Shown here in pieces: positions 12,489 to 23,757 of a stretch of 64,000 bases of DNA. The position numbers were made by a program, and so were the translations under genes. This stretch comes from Ceratodon purpureus (Eukaryota; Streptophyta; Bryopsida; Pseudoditrichales; Ditrichaceae). The notes under the pieces were generated by a model that was given only the letters and a program-made list of their open reading frames with translations, made no database searches and was not told the origin of the DNA. The DNA lies in the NCBI GenBank assembly GCA_014871385.1, contig CM026426.1, positions 59,434,084 to 59,498,083 of the forward strand. The letters run 5' to 3'. The number at the start of each line of letters is the position of its first letter. Position 1 is the first letter of the stretch.

Positions 12489-13671
12489 ATCTATGGTCTG
12501 TTCTACTACGGAATAATAGACCATAACTTCGAGGACTGCTACAAGCAGATGGCGAAGCTGGTTCCTCACCTGGATATGAATGATTTCATTCAAGTGGACT
12601 CTGTCTACGACGCACCAAAGGAGGACCAGCCGATGCCTGAGAGACAGCAGTTTCTAGAGAGTGACGAATTCGAAAGAAGCATCACTGTCGAATCCGAGGA
12701 CGATGATGAGGCGGATGAGAGAGACGAAGAGCACGAAGGCAAAGCTCTCGAAGAGGAACCAGTTGAAGAGACTCTTGGGGCGGGATTTGACGAGGAGACA
12801 CTCGGTGCAGGATTTGACGAAGAGGTTCTTGGAGCAGATATTGATAACTTGCCTGCCACACCTGGATCAGGTCCACGCTCCACAAGTTTAGCTCATAGTG
12901 AGCTAATTTACTCACCACTTAGCCGGCATTCTTCACCTCGTGAAACTAGATTTCGCGTCCAAAACTCTATTCTAGGGCGGCGCCTCGTTCAAGAGTTCGG
13001 GTCAGAGCAGCAGACTCAAACCCGAAACATTGGGTCAACTTCGAAGGATATTGACATGGACGAAGAAGAGGACTCGGAAGGGGGAGCGGATGAAGGAGTT
13101 CCTGACCTTGACGTGCCAGAGAGTAGAGGGGGTGAAAGCTGTGTGAAGACTGTGACGAAGACTCCGTTGGTTCTGCTCAGCGACTCCGAGGATGATAGCT
13201 CAGATGAAGAACCGAAGACTTCAGAGACCAGAGTTGTATCGAGTGCACCAGTAGTTCATCCTGTTGTTGTCCGCACAGAGTTAGTACCAGATGACGCAGA
13301 GGAAGTCTTCAACGCTGCGGGGAAGGCACCCCATCCAGGAGCACCGGTTTCAAAGAGGGATGTGGACTGGTTCGAGTGGAACGAAGAGAAGAGAAAGAAG
13401 AAGGAAGAGAAGAGGGAAAAAGAAGCCGAGGCAACTCGGCGTATTGTTGAAGAGGCTCGTTTAGCGAAGGAAAGGGCGGAGAGCCTTCTCAAGATTCAAG
13501 AGGAGAAGGATCGCGAGAGGGACAGAGAGATGCGGGAGAGGGACAGAGAGATGCGGGAGATGCGTAGTATGTTGATGCAGGTGCGAGGCCAAATTCCTGC
13601 TCCAGTCCAGGAGACCGCCATCGAGAAGCCCATTGTGATGCCCAGTAGTGATGCGGTTGAAAGTCCTAAAG
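12489..13671 (+). CDS. Gene A exon 3: end of methyltransferase-like domain plus charged linker
   Basis: The first 40 residues complete the methyltransferase-like motif I region. The remainder is a long acidic, probably disordered linker: several Glu/Asp-rich runs, a repeated GAGFDEE-type unit, then a basic-acidic segment of RDREM repeats likely to form a coiled coil. An A-family palindrome lies inside the coding frame at 12887-12907 and encodes SLAHSELI. Taking the donor at 13672 joins the next exon in phase and avoids a TAA ten bases further on. Without splicing the gene would end at 13682, so a shorter isoform without the HAD domain is possible. Confidence 0.65.
12887..12907. repeat. A-family palindrome inside a coding exon
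   Basis: The arms are intact apart from the last base. The copy does not break the frame. It shows the repeat is tolerated in coding sequence and has spread beyond introns. Confidence 0.8.
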
Positions 13672-14265
13672 GTAAAGACTAAAAAGTAATGAATGTAATC
13701 TAGAAACCATGGATTGTATGGTATGATCGAGAATGATAAACCTGGTTGTATGGTTCTCGAATTGTCTCAGTCTAATTGTTATGGTTTCGGTATGATAGTT
13801 GTTTCTTAACGCTACAAGATATTTAGATGTTTATCTTTTTCATATTACCGGAGATATCCATTTAATCACATTACTCGTTTCACCATCAAAGGTTTTAGTA
13901 ATGTATGCCTTTGATTACAGTACTTAGATGTAAGATCCAGTTGCAATAGGTAGAAGGCAGTAGCTCAAATTTTGTCCCATTCTGAAGCAGTGTGCGGGAT
14001 CTTCTAAGTTTTCACAGTCGTACAAATCGACCAAATATTTGAACTACATATATTAGTTCTAAATGTCATCAAAAATGTTAGCAATTTATATCAACTTATT
14101 AGAATTTTATAACAGATTGTAGCGATAAAGAAATATCAACGTGCTCAACGACTGAACCCACTATGAATTGCATTGGGTTATCTTCTAGGCCTGTATAAAA
14201 AGATTTAGCTCACACTGAGCAAAATCCTATAGAAGTAGCTGACATTTGTATTTCTAATTATCCAG
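13672..14265 (+). other. Gene A intron 3
   Basis: A phase-1 intron, AT-rich, with one degenerate A-family palindrome at 14204-14224 close to the acceptor TATCCAG. Nothing else is recognised in it. Confidence 0.6.
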
Positions 14266-14675
14266 GTTGTGATGCTTTGGCCACTGCGGATACTACGGTG
14301 GAGAATGCCGTTGTGGTCGAAGACGAGATTCCGGACGCTGTTATTACGAGCCCTTGCAAACCGATGACTCCAATTCCATCAGGCCCGAAAAATGACGATG
14401 ATGACATTGGTAGTGGCGGTGATGGATTCTCCGTTAACCCAGTCACACCTGCAACGAGCCCCACGGTGGACCTGGAGGGAGGGGGTCACCTGTCGGCCAA
14501 CCCTACACCAAAAGAGACTTCAGGGCCCTCAGACTGTTTGGTGGAACCCGAAGCACTTGTCGATCCGGTTGATGAAGAGTAGGTGGACTACGAGGAGTCT
14601 CCAGGGGCAAGTCTCTCTCTCCCAGACGCTCAGAGGATTCACCTGGAGAGTCAGCAAAGTGATGATTGTCCCGAG
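14266..14675 (+). CDS. Gene A exon 4: acidic linker with an in-frame TAG
   Basis: Joined in phase from exon 3. It encodes an acidic, Pro/Thr/Ser-rich linker of about 137 codons. A single TAG at 14580-14582 (codon about 1415) interrupts the frame, which then stays open and similarly acidic to the donor at 14676. The simplest reading is a point mutation from CAG or GAG. Readthrough or an unseen splice around it cannot be excluded. Confidence 0.55.
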
Positions 14676-14928
14676 GTATGCACCTCTGAGATATATATCA
14701 ACTTAAAGCTCTGAGTATTACTTCTCCACTGTTTAATTCTAAAGTAGAGGTCTTAGCCGAATGATAAGTGACTGTATTTACATATATGTAAGTGTGACAA
14801 TACACATTTTATAAAATTTTGATATTCAATATTATAAAAGAATCTATCATGGCATTTTATTTAGCTCACACTGAGCGAAGTTAAGATGTTAATTTCATAG
14901 AGTAGCAGAAGAATTTGAGTATCTGCAG
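14676..14928 (+). other. Gene A intron 4 with one palindrome
   Basis: A phase-0 intron from GTATGC to ATCTGCAG, with an A-family copy at 14860-14880 about 50 bp before the acceptor. Confidence 0.55.
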
Positions 14929-15102
14929 AATTTGACTTGTTTAAATTGGTGTGCTTCAATGGATGGTCAGCTTAATGGAACTGACCATGTTCACCGCCCG
15001 GTTGCTGTTAAATCTGTGGTTAGCGACGTGGAATTGCGTTCCAATTGTCAAAATCAAAAGTTCAAATTCTCCTCGCCTTTTCGTCCATCTGCATTTCAAC
15101 AG
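14929..15102 (+). CDS. Gene A exon 5, short linker
   Basis: 58 codons in phase 0 between good splice sites. It is rich in Ser, Asn and Gln and has no recognised domain. It leads through a 35-bp intron (15103-15137, unusually short) into the HAD domain exon. The very short intron could instead be retained, but it contains an in-frame TGA and TAG, which favours splicing. Confidence 0.5.
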
Positions 15103-15137
15103 GTAACGCCATTTGTTTTGTTTTATTGATTTTCTAG

Positions 15138-15758
15138 GCTGAAGCTTCTACACAGTTTCCACGAGGTCTTAAGGGTGTAACTTCCAAGAAGTGGCTGAAC
15201 ATTGTTTTGGACATTAATGGTATTCTATGTAAATGCGTCGAGAGGCGTCTTGGGTTGAAGGACTCAGTGACAAACCATGTAAACCTTTCTGTTCTTAGTC
15301 CGAAGTTCGCCACTATTGTTGGACCGAAGGCAGTGTATGTTCGGCCCGGCTTCTCAGATTTCATATCATTTATGAACGAATTCGCAAATATCTTGGTCTG
15401 GAGTTCAATGAAGAATTCGACTGCGGTGGATGTTGTCAGATATCTTTTCACTAGGCTGCCCATACCTTCGCTTGTTCTTAGTCAGGAAGATTGCGAACGA
15501 ATTCAAACTTCTCGCCGTACCTACTTGAAATACCCTGATGGAGATAAGCCTATATTTTTGAAAACGTTCTCTTCAGCCCTCTTTGAAGAGAGTAGTATCT
15601 ACAACGAGGACAACACGATTCTAATTGATGATAGTCCGGAGAAAAGCATCTGTAATGAGACTGGCAATGCTGTTTTCCTAAAGTCCTGGATTGAAAAGGA
15701 TGAAAAAGATGACTACCTTATGTCAGTTTTGGCTCCATGGTTGTCCAACTTGGTCAAG
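15138..15758 (+). CDS. Gene A exon 6 (5' part): FCP1/NIF-like HAD domain
   Basis: A HAD-superfamily domain of the plant FCP1-like (NLI-interacting-factor-like) type. Motif I reads VLDINGIL at residues about 1527-1534, so the first Asp is kept but the second is Asn and the usual Thr is replaced. Further on are YVRPGF, VWSS (motif II region) and ILIDDSP at about 1666 (motif III/IV). Family members use the first Asp to form a phosphoenzyme in dephosphorylating phosphoserine. The Asn makes catalysis doubtful here, although I recall many plant paralogues with DxNG. The coding frame is cut at 15758 by retrotransposon I and resumes at 25277. Confidence 0.8.
15754..15758. repeat. Target-site duplication TCAAG (left) of retrotransposon I
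   Basis: TCAAG here is repeated at 25272-25276 beyond the other LTR, as expected for a 5-bp Ty3-type duplication. Confidence 0.95.
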
Positions 15759-16486
15759 TGTTAGGCTAGGTCTTAGGCATGGAGAAGTGAGATATCCCAA
15801 AGTAGTTCCTAGGGGACCGAGGATTACCCACGGTACAGGGGCTCGCAACAGACTAAGTGATACTTGGGGTGAGGTGTAGTCAGGCCAGGGGAGGTTTGCA
15901 ACCTTACCCAGTAATATTATAATAACCCCAGGGTCCTAGGCAGCCAAGGTCGGTCCTAAAGAAAGGCCGTGGGGCTTCGGGGCAGTAGCAACCCCGTTTC
16001 CACGTATCCTTTTTAGAACCTTCAGACTACACGTAAGAGGGGTCAGAGGAGAATTCTGAGCTATGCCTAAGATTGCACAAATATCAGAGACGAGGAGTAT
16101 AGTGCAGTAAGAGCAGGATTGGTAACCAAGTACAGACAAGGGAGAGACGACACAAGACTTAGGAAAGTAAAGTAGGAACACCAAGGAGCAGCAAGGGAAT
16201 AAGGAGCACCAAGAGTCAGCCAAGCATTACAAGGAAATTACTTAGCATAGATCAAGTTTGTATTAGCCAAAGAGGAGACAGGCGGGGTTCAGCTCGAGAG
16301 CTTAAGTCCAGTCCTAATACAAAATTCAGAGAGCGAGAGCCACTGTTCCCCTACCCCCTTTTATACTAAGGCTATCTACCAGTTTTACTACAGTCTACTG
16401 GCAGTGCCGCCGTTGATTCTACTGCCTGGCTACCATGATCGCTATTTACTGTCCCCCTGACTCCCATGTTACCTTGGCCGGTAACA
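15759..16486 (-). repeat. 3' LTR of retrotransposon I
   Basis: Same 728-bp length as the copy at 24544-25271; the first difference is A versus G in the GGCTAGG/GGCTGGG stretch. A GGAGGGCAAAA polypurine tract adjoins it at 16487-16500 when read on the minus strand. Confidence 0.95.
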
Positions 16487-16532
16487 TTTTGCCCTCCGTT
16501 GTAGAGTGCAATCCGTCCTCGGATTGCTTGGT

Positions 16533-18785
16533 TTAGCCACGGGTTCTTCGATGTGCGGGTCTTCTGTCTGGTCGAGTTGCTTCGCGAGGTACCTGCATCT
16601 GCTTCCTGGGAGGGGCTTGGCCACCGTGGAGGGTCGCTATGGCTGGAGCAACACCCTTGTGTATTAGGTTGTGCTTGGAGCGTGAGGTGACAGCATGCTG
16701 GTAGACATCATAAACAGTCTTACCCAGTATCTTGTTACAAGCGGAGCACTGGACTTGATCGGATTCCGGGTTACTATATATGGCGACTAAGTCTGCATTA
16801 TTTAGAAAATATTTTCGGACTTCGCTAATAGCTAGATCCAGTTCTTCTTCTGCCTCACTCTCGTCGCTGGCCTGTACCTCTAGGTTGTGTTCCTCCTCAA
16901 TCTTTTTAAGAGCATCTTTATGGAATTTAAAAGGTTTAGGTCGGAAGGGTACCGTGGGCTGGCTTGGAGAACCTTGGAGCTGTGGCATCCTTGGTGATAG
17001 CTGGGGCGGGGCCGGTCTTGGAGAGTGCTGGGGGGTCTCTTCAATGTCTGTTAAGTGGTCGGGGATGTCCACGCGCTCCTCGGGATTGCCTGGTTCTCCT
17101 TGCTGGTCCTGTTCGGCGTGTGCAAAACCCTGGCCAGGTGTAGAGACCATGGGGTACCAAGAGGGGCCCGAGCTAGAGCTAGGATCCAGGACAACCTCTG
17201 TGGGTGGAGAGACTTCGGGGAGTGTTTGGGTGGTGATGGACATGGGTAAGGATGTCCCCAGTGTCTCGCACATGAGATCCATATCCATGTCCGTTGTCTC
17301 CCAATCATGCTCCGATTGCTCCAAATCCAAGGCAGCTAGGGTGCTGTCGATGCAGTGATTCAGGTACTCCATGGGCGGGGCCTCAGTGACTGGCGGGTGA
17401 CTTCGGAGAAATTCAAATGCGCATGTTGCTATCAGGTTGGCCGCGTTGTGTACCCACCCCGCTTTGTTGGCCTCAAATGTCTCCTGGCCCTGTTCCACGG
17501 CGATGCGGTCTTGCTGCAGTCGGCTGAGTGCCTCAAGGTTGATGAAGGGTACACCCGAGGTTTGCTTTAGTGCGGTGTTGTCGGCAACCAGGGCCTTGCA
17601 ACGAGCACGAGCTTCAGCACTCTGAGCCTCCAGGGTTTTAGTGCGGTCCACCAAAATCGTCTTCTCCTTGGTAAGTGTGTCAACATGCTCCTGGGTCGCA
17701 GTCAACTCATTTTCCAAGTTCTTCACGTGTTCCCTGAGGTTGTGGAGAGTCTGCTTTGTCTCCTCATTCTGCTGATGGTGCTCGAGTTGGGCTGCGGCTA
17801 GGCGTTTCTCAGCCTGTGTCTGAGCTGCCTGGATAGTCTCGGTGGCCTTGCGTCTAAGGCGATCCTCGAAGTCCTTGTGAGCCGAGGTCAAGGCGCGATG
17901 CTCCTGTTTTGCTCCATGAACGAACTAAAACATAGCCTCCATGCAGTCCGCCACAGCCGTGTGCTTGGCATGGAATTCCATGGTGTGCGGTCCCGAAGTT
18001 GATGGTGTAGCGATGTCCCGCGCTGGCGATGGTGAGATCAGTCGGGGTCGTTTGCTGGGCCCTGGCGGTGTGGAGCTCTGAGCTGCTGCCGCAGCAATCT
18101 CACGTTGGACGTCAAGAAATGTCCCCATGATTGGTGGTTGGTTATTCCGCTTGTGGAAAGAAAGAAAGTGCGTAATGTAGGCCGAGAGAAAAGGTCCAAT
18201 GGGGCTTGAATAAACCGGATTTCGACGGTAGCCGCGCAGTTGAACCTTAAAATTTTCTTCCAACAACAACCCCCAATTAATCTGTTCGCTCTTGTCGGCC
18301 AGTAGGAGACTGAGCTGTGCGGGCAGAATCCCGTTACAGTTATTCTGGAAGTAGACCTGGCTGAGCAGTCCGCGCATCCTTGCAAACCACGGATCCTTCA
18401 GAACTTGACCAAGCGCAAAAATGTCATACCTGCCGTCTTTCTTGGCGATGTTGGCGTAGGGCGTGAGATCTGGTTCGGGCTGTGTACACGCAGGGCTCCA
18501 CTCCGTGGCGCCGAGGCCATCCCACCCAAAAAACTTATGCAAATACCTACTGGAATACTGTACTAGGACTCCTTCAACTATGCCGGATGGGAACTGCTCA
18601 TCCTCTGGTTGCTGCTGATTAGAGGTAACGAATTCACGACAATGCTGGATGTTTACCTTGCCTTCCAAGAGAGTGTAGTATCTGCCCAATCCGGTCTTCT
18701 GTGTCCAAGTCAGGTCCGGCTGCCGCTTCCATTCCATGATCTGTCTTGGGACGAAGAAGGGTGGAGGATGCTTCTTGCTCGCCAT
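16533..18785 (-). pseudogene. Extra 3' ORF of retrotransposon I (coiled coil plus C2H2-like finger)
   Basis: Lies between integrase and the 3' LTR in the sense of the element. Translation from ATG 18785 runs to a TAG at 17925-17927 and then continues in the same frame to 16533. The N-terminal 290 residues are unrecognised. A long heptad-like Gln/Glu/Leu-rich coiled coil follows. The C-terminal region has CSACNKIL with two downstream His, a C2H2/BED-like finger, and ends in a basic [10 protein letters not shown] tail. No signal peptide or membrane segment is evident, so it is not env-like. Retrotransposon II keeps the same protein (35432-37363), which argues for function during the life of the family. 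Confidence 0.7.
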
Positions 18786-19058
18786 GGTCTCCCTGGTGGA
18801 CTGACTCGCTACTGTGTGATGGTGCAGGGAAATGTGAAGAGGAGGCGATGGCGGGGAGAGATGGCAGGAGCAGGAAGGAGGGGCAGTATGTGGAGCTGGA
18901 GAGACTCGCGCTGGCGCAGAAGGGAAGTGCAGGGGACGTCCAGGCTGCCGTGGGAGAAATGGGATAACCAAGGGACCCGAGGAAGACGATTTGAGATGTC
19001 TTGGGCATGGTGTGACTGGGTAGGCTTGATGTAGACAGAGGGGGCTGCGCCTTGGCGG

Positions 19059-19982
19059 CTAGAGATGGAAGTGACCGCTTAGCGAGAAGGGTGGCGGCGG
19101 TGGCCTACTGTTGCGGGGCCTATGGCTGATCCCGGGTGTCCCTGGGTTATGATGCCTTTGATGGTTAGTGTGGCCTAGATCCACTCGAATGTGGCTGACA
19201 TGGATTTCAGGGAGTATCGATGTCACATCATGAGTTGTTTTTTGTGAATTTTGGCTGTTATGGAGTCCCATGGATGTTAAAGCTCGGCTGATGCGCTCTT
19301 GTGTTGTGGGATATACTTGGATAGCATTGTCATTGGATAGTATGGTGTCTGTGCCAGAATCTTCCCTTGTTGCTGGAGGAACTGGGTCTGTTGTGGCCTG
19401 GAGGGCTTCTTGGGCCTCGTTTGCCAAGGCTTGATTGATATCACCCAAGGTAAGTACAGGGAAAGTTATCGGGTTCGTGGAGTGATACTGTTTTAATTTT
19501 GTAGTGTTGACTATGGTTCCTTGGGGGTCATAATTATCACGGTTAACTAAGAGTACTGTGTTATTTGGGAGTACAAGCTGAACCGGATAGGGGCCATTCC
19601 AGATCGATTCAAATTTTGTTTTTCTGAGCTTGGGATCCCGGGGGCACCACAAAACTAGATCCCCCTTTTGAAAGAGCCGAGGAGGCCTTGACGCTTGGAA
19701 GTATTTGGCGGTTAGTTCCTGCTTGCTTGTGATATTTTTCATGGCTAGGGCCCTGACCTCTTCTAGATGGTGTATGTCATGGAGTCGGGCAGCTAGAACC
19801 CGATGTGGGCTATAGTCCCTGGGTTGCAAGGAACTAAAAGTTGGTGCAATGTACTCGGTAGGTAATAAGGGTTTGGTGCCATAAACCAGTTCAAACGGGC
19901 TGGACTGCGTGGCGCTCTTGGTGGCTACCCCAGAGTGCAGCTCATAAGCAACCATCCCAATCTGCTTGGTTGGCATGGACAA
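19059..19982 (-). pseudogene. Integrase C-terminal part, frameshifted, of retrotransposon I
   Basis: Continues the polyprotein in another frame after a small deletion near 19945-19960. It begins near the end of the integrase core (SPFELVYGTKPLLPTEY) and includes the GDLVLW region of the C-terminal integrase domain. After that the sequence is Pro/Thr-rich to the stop. Retrotransposon II has an uninterrupted equivalent. Confidence 0.8.
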
Positions 19983-22900
19983 ATCTACGAAGCATATTGA
20001 TTAGTGTCTTATTAGTTGATTCTGCTTGTCCATTTCCCTGGGGGTAGTATACCGTGCTGGTGCGGTGTTTGATTATGTGATTGTCTAGAAGATCTTCAAT
20101 AACTGCATTTACAAAATGTGAACCTTGGTCCGACACGATTTCCAAGGGGCAACCAAAACGTGTAATAATATTCTCGTATATAAACGTAGCAGTGACCACA
20201 GCGGTATTGTTCCGGAGGGGTCGAGCCTCGACCCATTTAGTGGTATAATCTGTGGCTGCAAGGATGTATTTGTACCCTTGGCGTGTGGCTGGGCGGATAG
20301 GTCCCACAAAATCTAAGCCCCAGCGTTGGAAAGGGCCAAGTGGGGTTATGGATTTCAAGGGCACGCGTCCCTGGTGCTGGAAGTTTGTAGTCGAAACTTG
20401 GCAGGCATGGCAGTTTTTAATGTATGTGTAGACATCTTTGTATAGTGTGGGCCACCAATATTTAGTAGTAAGTATTTTCTTAATGGTGGTCTCGGGTCCT
20501 TGGTGTCCTCCTGCAGGGCCATTGTGAAGTGCAGCGATAATGGACTCTTGTTGGGATGCCGGTATACATAAACGAAGTTCCTGGTCAGGACCTTGGCAAT
20601 ATAATTGGCTCTGCACCATGGTGTAGGGGAGTGTGGTTCGAACAAAGCTGATTTTCTTGGTACCAGTCAGCGCTGAGGGGATGGTTCCCTGGGTTAAGTA
20701 ACACATTATATCCGTACGCCAATCACCCTGGGGATCCATGGTTATACTGGCTGTTTGAAGGTACGGCTCATTGAAGGAGTCGTCGATGCCTTCCTCGGTT
20801 GCCTGGGAGTCCCTGGACAGATAATCTGCTACAACGTGTCTTTTACCGGGGACATAGACTACTTCGAAATCGTATTCCAGGAGTATCATGATCCATCGAG
20901 TTACGCGGCCGGTGACCAAAGGCTGGTTGACCAGGTATGAGAGGCTGTGATGGTCTACCATGAATCTAAATTTGTTGCCTAGTAAGTAATGTCTAAATTT
21001 TTTAACTGCATAAATCATGGCTAGTGCCTCTCGTTCCGTGGTTGAATAATTTCGTTCGGCTTGGTTTAGCAGGCGGCTTGCATAGGCTACGGGTTGGTCA
21101 TATTTTCCTTGTAAGTTTTGGGCCAACATGACTCCCACAGCAATATTGGATGCATCAGTGTGCACATGGAAAGGTTTGGTCCAATCTGGGGCAATTAGAA
21201 TAGGAGCCCTAGAGTAAGCTTCCTTGATTTTTTCCAGGGCAGTCTGAGCAGCTGGGGTCCAGTCCTTGGGATAAGTATACCCTGCATGGTTTAATGCTGT
21301 GATAGGAGCGGTAATGTGAGCCAATTTTTCGATGTAGATTCTGTTAAATTGGGATAGTCCTAGGAGTCTTTGTACACCCTTCTGATTTGTGGGAGGGGTC
21401 ATGTTTAGGATGTCTTGGATTTTTTCAGGGTCTGGAAGTTTGCCATGCTTACATACTATGTACCCCAAGATGACTCCTGCGAAAAATAGGAACATACATT
21501 TTTCTGCATTTAGACTTACACCATTTGCCCTGCAGGCCTGGAATATTTGTCTGAGGTGGGAAACGTGTTCTTCCATGCGACCATAGACTGTCCCATCATC
21601 CAAATATATGCGGAAAAACCTTTTGAGGTATGGTCTGAAAATTAGTTCCATAACTCTTTGGAATGTCATGGGGGCATTTTTGGCACCAAAGGGCATTCTT
21701 TCGAATTGATATGGGCCCCATTCCGTGGAAAATGAAGTTTTACCCTTATCTTGCTCGGCCATGGCTACCTGGTAGTATCCCGAAAAGCAATCTAGGAATG
21801 AATACATCTCATGGCCAGCTACCTCGTCTATGATTTCTTCCATGTAGGGTAAGGGGTAGTGATCTTTCTTGGTGGCGGCATTGAGTTTTCGGAAATCCAC
21901 ACAAATTCTAAGTGTGCCATTTTTCTTAGGAATGATTACCATGGGTGACAACCAAGGTGCTAAATCGACAGGTGATATAAACTTCGCCTGTAATAATTTG
22001 TCCAATTCTGCTTTCACTCGGATAGCATAGTTGGGGTTCATCCTGTACCTTCTCTGTTGTACCGGGGTTGCACCTCGGACCAAGTCAATAGTGTGTTCAG
22101 CTATAGTGCGTGGAATTCCCTGTAAATCTTCATGTCCCCATGCAAAAATATCATGGTATTCATGGAAGAGTGCAATAGCGGCCTGTTTCACAGGACTAGG
22201 GGCGTCTGCGTTAATTTTGATGTATTGTGGTTTTTCTGGGGTTCCCAAATTTACTAGCTCCACTCGTTCCTTGGCGCCGTGGGTCCATCCAGTGATGACT
22301 TCTTTCTGTAGTGCTTGGGATGCAGGGATGGCATTAATGGTGACATTTTCCCTGACTTCCTTGGAGAAGTGTTCTGGGATATCCATTTTGTCTTGTTCGG
22401 CTACCAGGCTAGCCAGATGTATCTCAGCTAGTGGGATTAAATCGGGGTGAGCTTGAAATACCAAGGCTTCTTGTTCTGGGGAGAGACCTTTAATCCAATT
22501 TGTTCCTGCTTTATGTCTAATTTGATCCGCTTTTGCCCTTGTGATGCAGCTGTCCACTGGGATGACCACGGTCTGGTTTTGGCGTTGTATCCGAATTTGG
22601 TTCCTTGACCAATCATGGATGGCGCTCATGTCACGAAGCCAAGGGCGTCCAAGGATGATAGGGAAGCTACTGCTATCTGGCATATCAATCACTACAAATG
22701 TGGCCGAGGTGGATACTCCATGGGTAGTAATTGGTACTGCACTTAGTATGCCCAGCGGGGTTACTGGAGCATCATTTGCCATGCGCAGTATGAACTGAGC
22801 CTGCTTAGGTGGGGGCAATCCCAAGTATTCCCGGAGATGGTTACTCATTACGTTAACGCCGGAGCCACCATCCACCAGCACATTGCCAAGTTCATGGTTT

Positions 22901-23637
22901 CCCAGCTGCAGATGAATGACAACAGCGTCTGGGTCCAGAGTGGTAGAATTAACCTCAATGACTGTTTGGTCATTAATGGTTTCTGGCATAGAGGCCTGTT
23001 GTAGATACTTTTGGAGTTCAGGGCTTAGTTTTAATAATTTGGCCAGGGTGATGGTGACATTGGTGTTATCTAGGATTTTTTGCATGCCCAGGTCGACCAC
23101 GGGTGTTTCTAGGTCTTGTTGGATTTCTTTTCGTATCGTGTGGAGTCTTTCCCAATGATTGTCTGGGAAGGGCTTTCGATGCTCGGTTACATGTTCCGGG
23201 TCTGTATTTTTTGACCTCGTGGTGACCACGGCGGTACTGATGGTGGCCACGTTGGTTTCTGGGCCATGTACCTCCGTTAGAGTTACTCCTCCACGACGTA
23301 GACCAGGGTTATGTTTCTGAGAGTCGGATGGTGGCGTTCCATGGTTACCTTGGGTGTTGTGGTTCTGGGCCCATCTTTGTCTGAGCACTGGACACTGGCT
23401 CCTTCGGTGTTGCAGTGAGCCACATTCCCAACAGGCGTCGCTTCTGCCTGGTTGGAAAGCATCTACATTTATCTCTTCGGGAAACATGGCAGCCGCAGTT
23501 GGCCTTGGTCGCCGAATGTCTTCTGGGCGGCTATTTCCGGAAGCGAACCAACATCGTCCACTGTGGGTTTTTCCACAGGTAGCGCACGGTGTTAAGATGG
23601 ATCGAGCCTCGGGGCGAAAATTTGGCAAAGGTAACAA
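19942..23637 (-). CDS. gag C-terminus and pol polyprotein of retrotransposon I
   Basis: About 1230 codons. In order: two zinc knuckles at the gag C-terminus (the second is CWECGSLQHRRSQC, C-x2-C-x4-H-x4-C); an aspartic protease with DGGSG near 22862; reverse transcriptase with IYLDDG near 21600; RNase H starting HTDAS; integrase with its HHCC finger (CHACQ) and the catalytic core DFVGP...DQGSHFVN...GQAES. These give the order PR-RT-RH-INT typical of Ty3/gypsy. The frame ends in the integrase core because of the frameshift near 19945. Confidence 0.93.
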   Translation of the reverse strand: MLPLPNFRPEARSILTPCATCGKTHSGRCWFASGNSRPEDIRRPRPTAAAMFPEEINVDAFQPGRSDACWECGSLQHRRSQCPVLRQRWAQNHNTQGNHGTPPSDSQKHNPGLRRGGVTLTEVHGPETNVATISTAVVTTRSKNTDPEHVTEHRKPFPDNHWERLHTIRKEIQQDLETPVVDLGMQKILDNTNVTITLAKLLKLSPELQKYLQQASMPETINDQTVIEVNSTTLDPDAVVIHLQLGNHELGNVLVDGGSGVNVMSNHLREYLGLPPPKQAQFILRMANDAPVTPLGILSAVPITTHGVSTSATFVVIDMPDSSSFPIILGRPWLRDMSAIHDWSRNQIRIQRQNQTVVIPVDSCITRAKADQIRHKAGTNWIKGLSPEQEALVFQAHPDLIPLAEIHLASLVAEQDKMDIPEHFSKEVRENVTINAIPASQALQKEVITGWTHGAKERVELVNLGTPEKPQYIKINADAPSPVKQAAIALFHEYHDIFAWGHEDLQGIPRTIAEHTIDLVRGATPVQQRRYRMNPNYAIRVKAELDKLLQAKFISPVDLAPWLSPMVIIPKKNGTLRICVDFRKLNAATKKDHYPLPYMEEIIDEVAGHEMYSFLDCFSGYYQVAMAEQDKGKTSFSTEWGPYQFERMPFGAKNAPMTFQRVMELIFRPYLKRFFRIYLDDGTVYGRMEEHVSHLRQIFQACRANGVSLNAEKCMFLFFAGVILGYIVCKHGKLPDPEKIQDILNMTPPTNQKGVQRLLGLSQFNRIYIEKLAHITAPITALNHAGYTYPKDWTPAAQTALEKIKEAYSRAPILIAPDWTKPFHVHTDASNIAVGVMLAQNLQGKYDQPVAYASRLLNQAERNYSTTEREALAMIYAVKKFRHYLLGNKFRFMVDHHSLSYLVNQPLVTGRVTRWIMILLEYDFEVVYVPGKRHVVADYLSRDSQATEEGIDDSFNEPYLQTASITMDPQGDWRTDIMCYLTQGTIPSALTGTKKISFVRTTLPYTMVQSQLYCQGPDQELRLCIPASQQESIIAALHNGPAGGHQGPETTIKKILTTKYWWPTLYKDVYTYIKNCHACQVSTTNFQHQGRVPLKSITPLGPFQRWGLDFVGPIRPATRQGYKYILAATDYTTKWVEARPLRNNTAVVTATFIYENIITRFGCPLEIVSDQGSHFVNAVIEDLLDNHIIKHRTSTVYYPQGNGQAESTNKTLINMLRRFVHANQADWDGCL

Positions 23638-23757
23638 GGGTGCCTGGATTTTTTGTAAGGCTCCAAGTTCCCTGCTGATATCATTCGCGGCTGTGAGGAT
23701 ATCTTGGAGTGTTTTGACACCTCGGATGACGATCCCTTGTTGAATCCATGGTAGTAA

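Noticed and set aside
14580-14582. TAG reassigned to a sense codon in this genome
   Set aside because: Where a homologue is available, TAG stands for Gln, Trp and Lys in different places, and TGA also interrupts frames. Point mutation explains this better.
16533-18785. Envelope gene of the retrotransposon
   Set aside because: Position fits, but there is no signal peptide, membrane segment or glycoprotein-like Cys pattern; the protein is coiled-coil with a finger.
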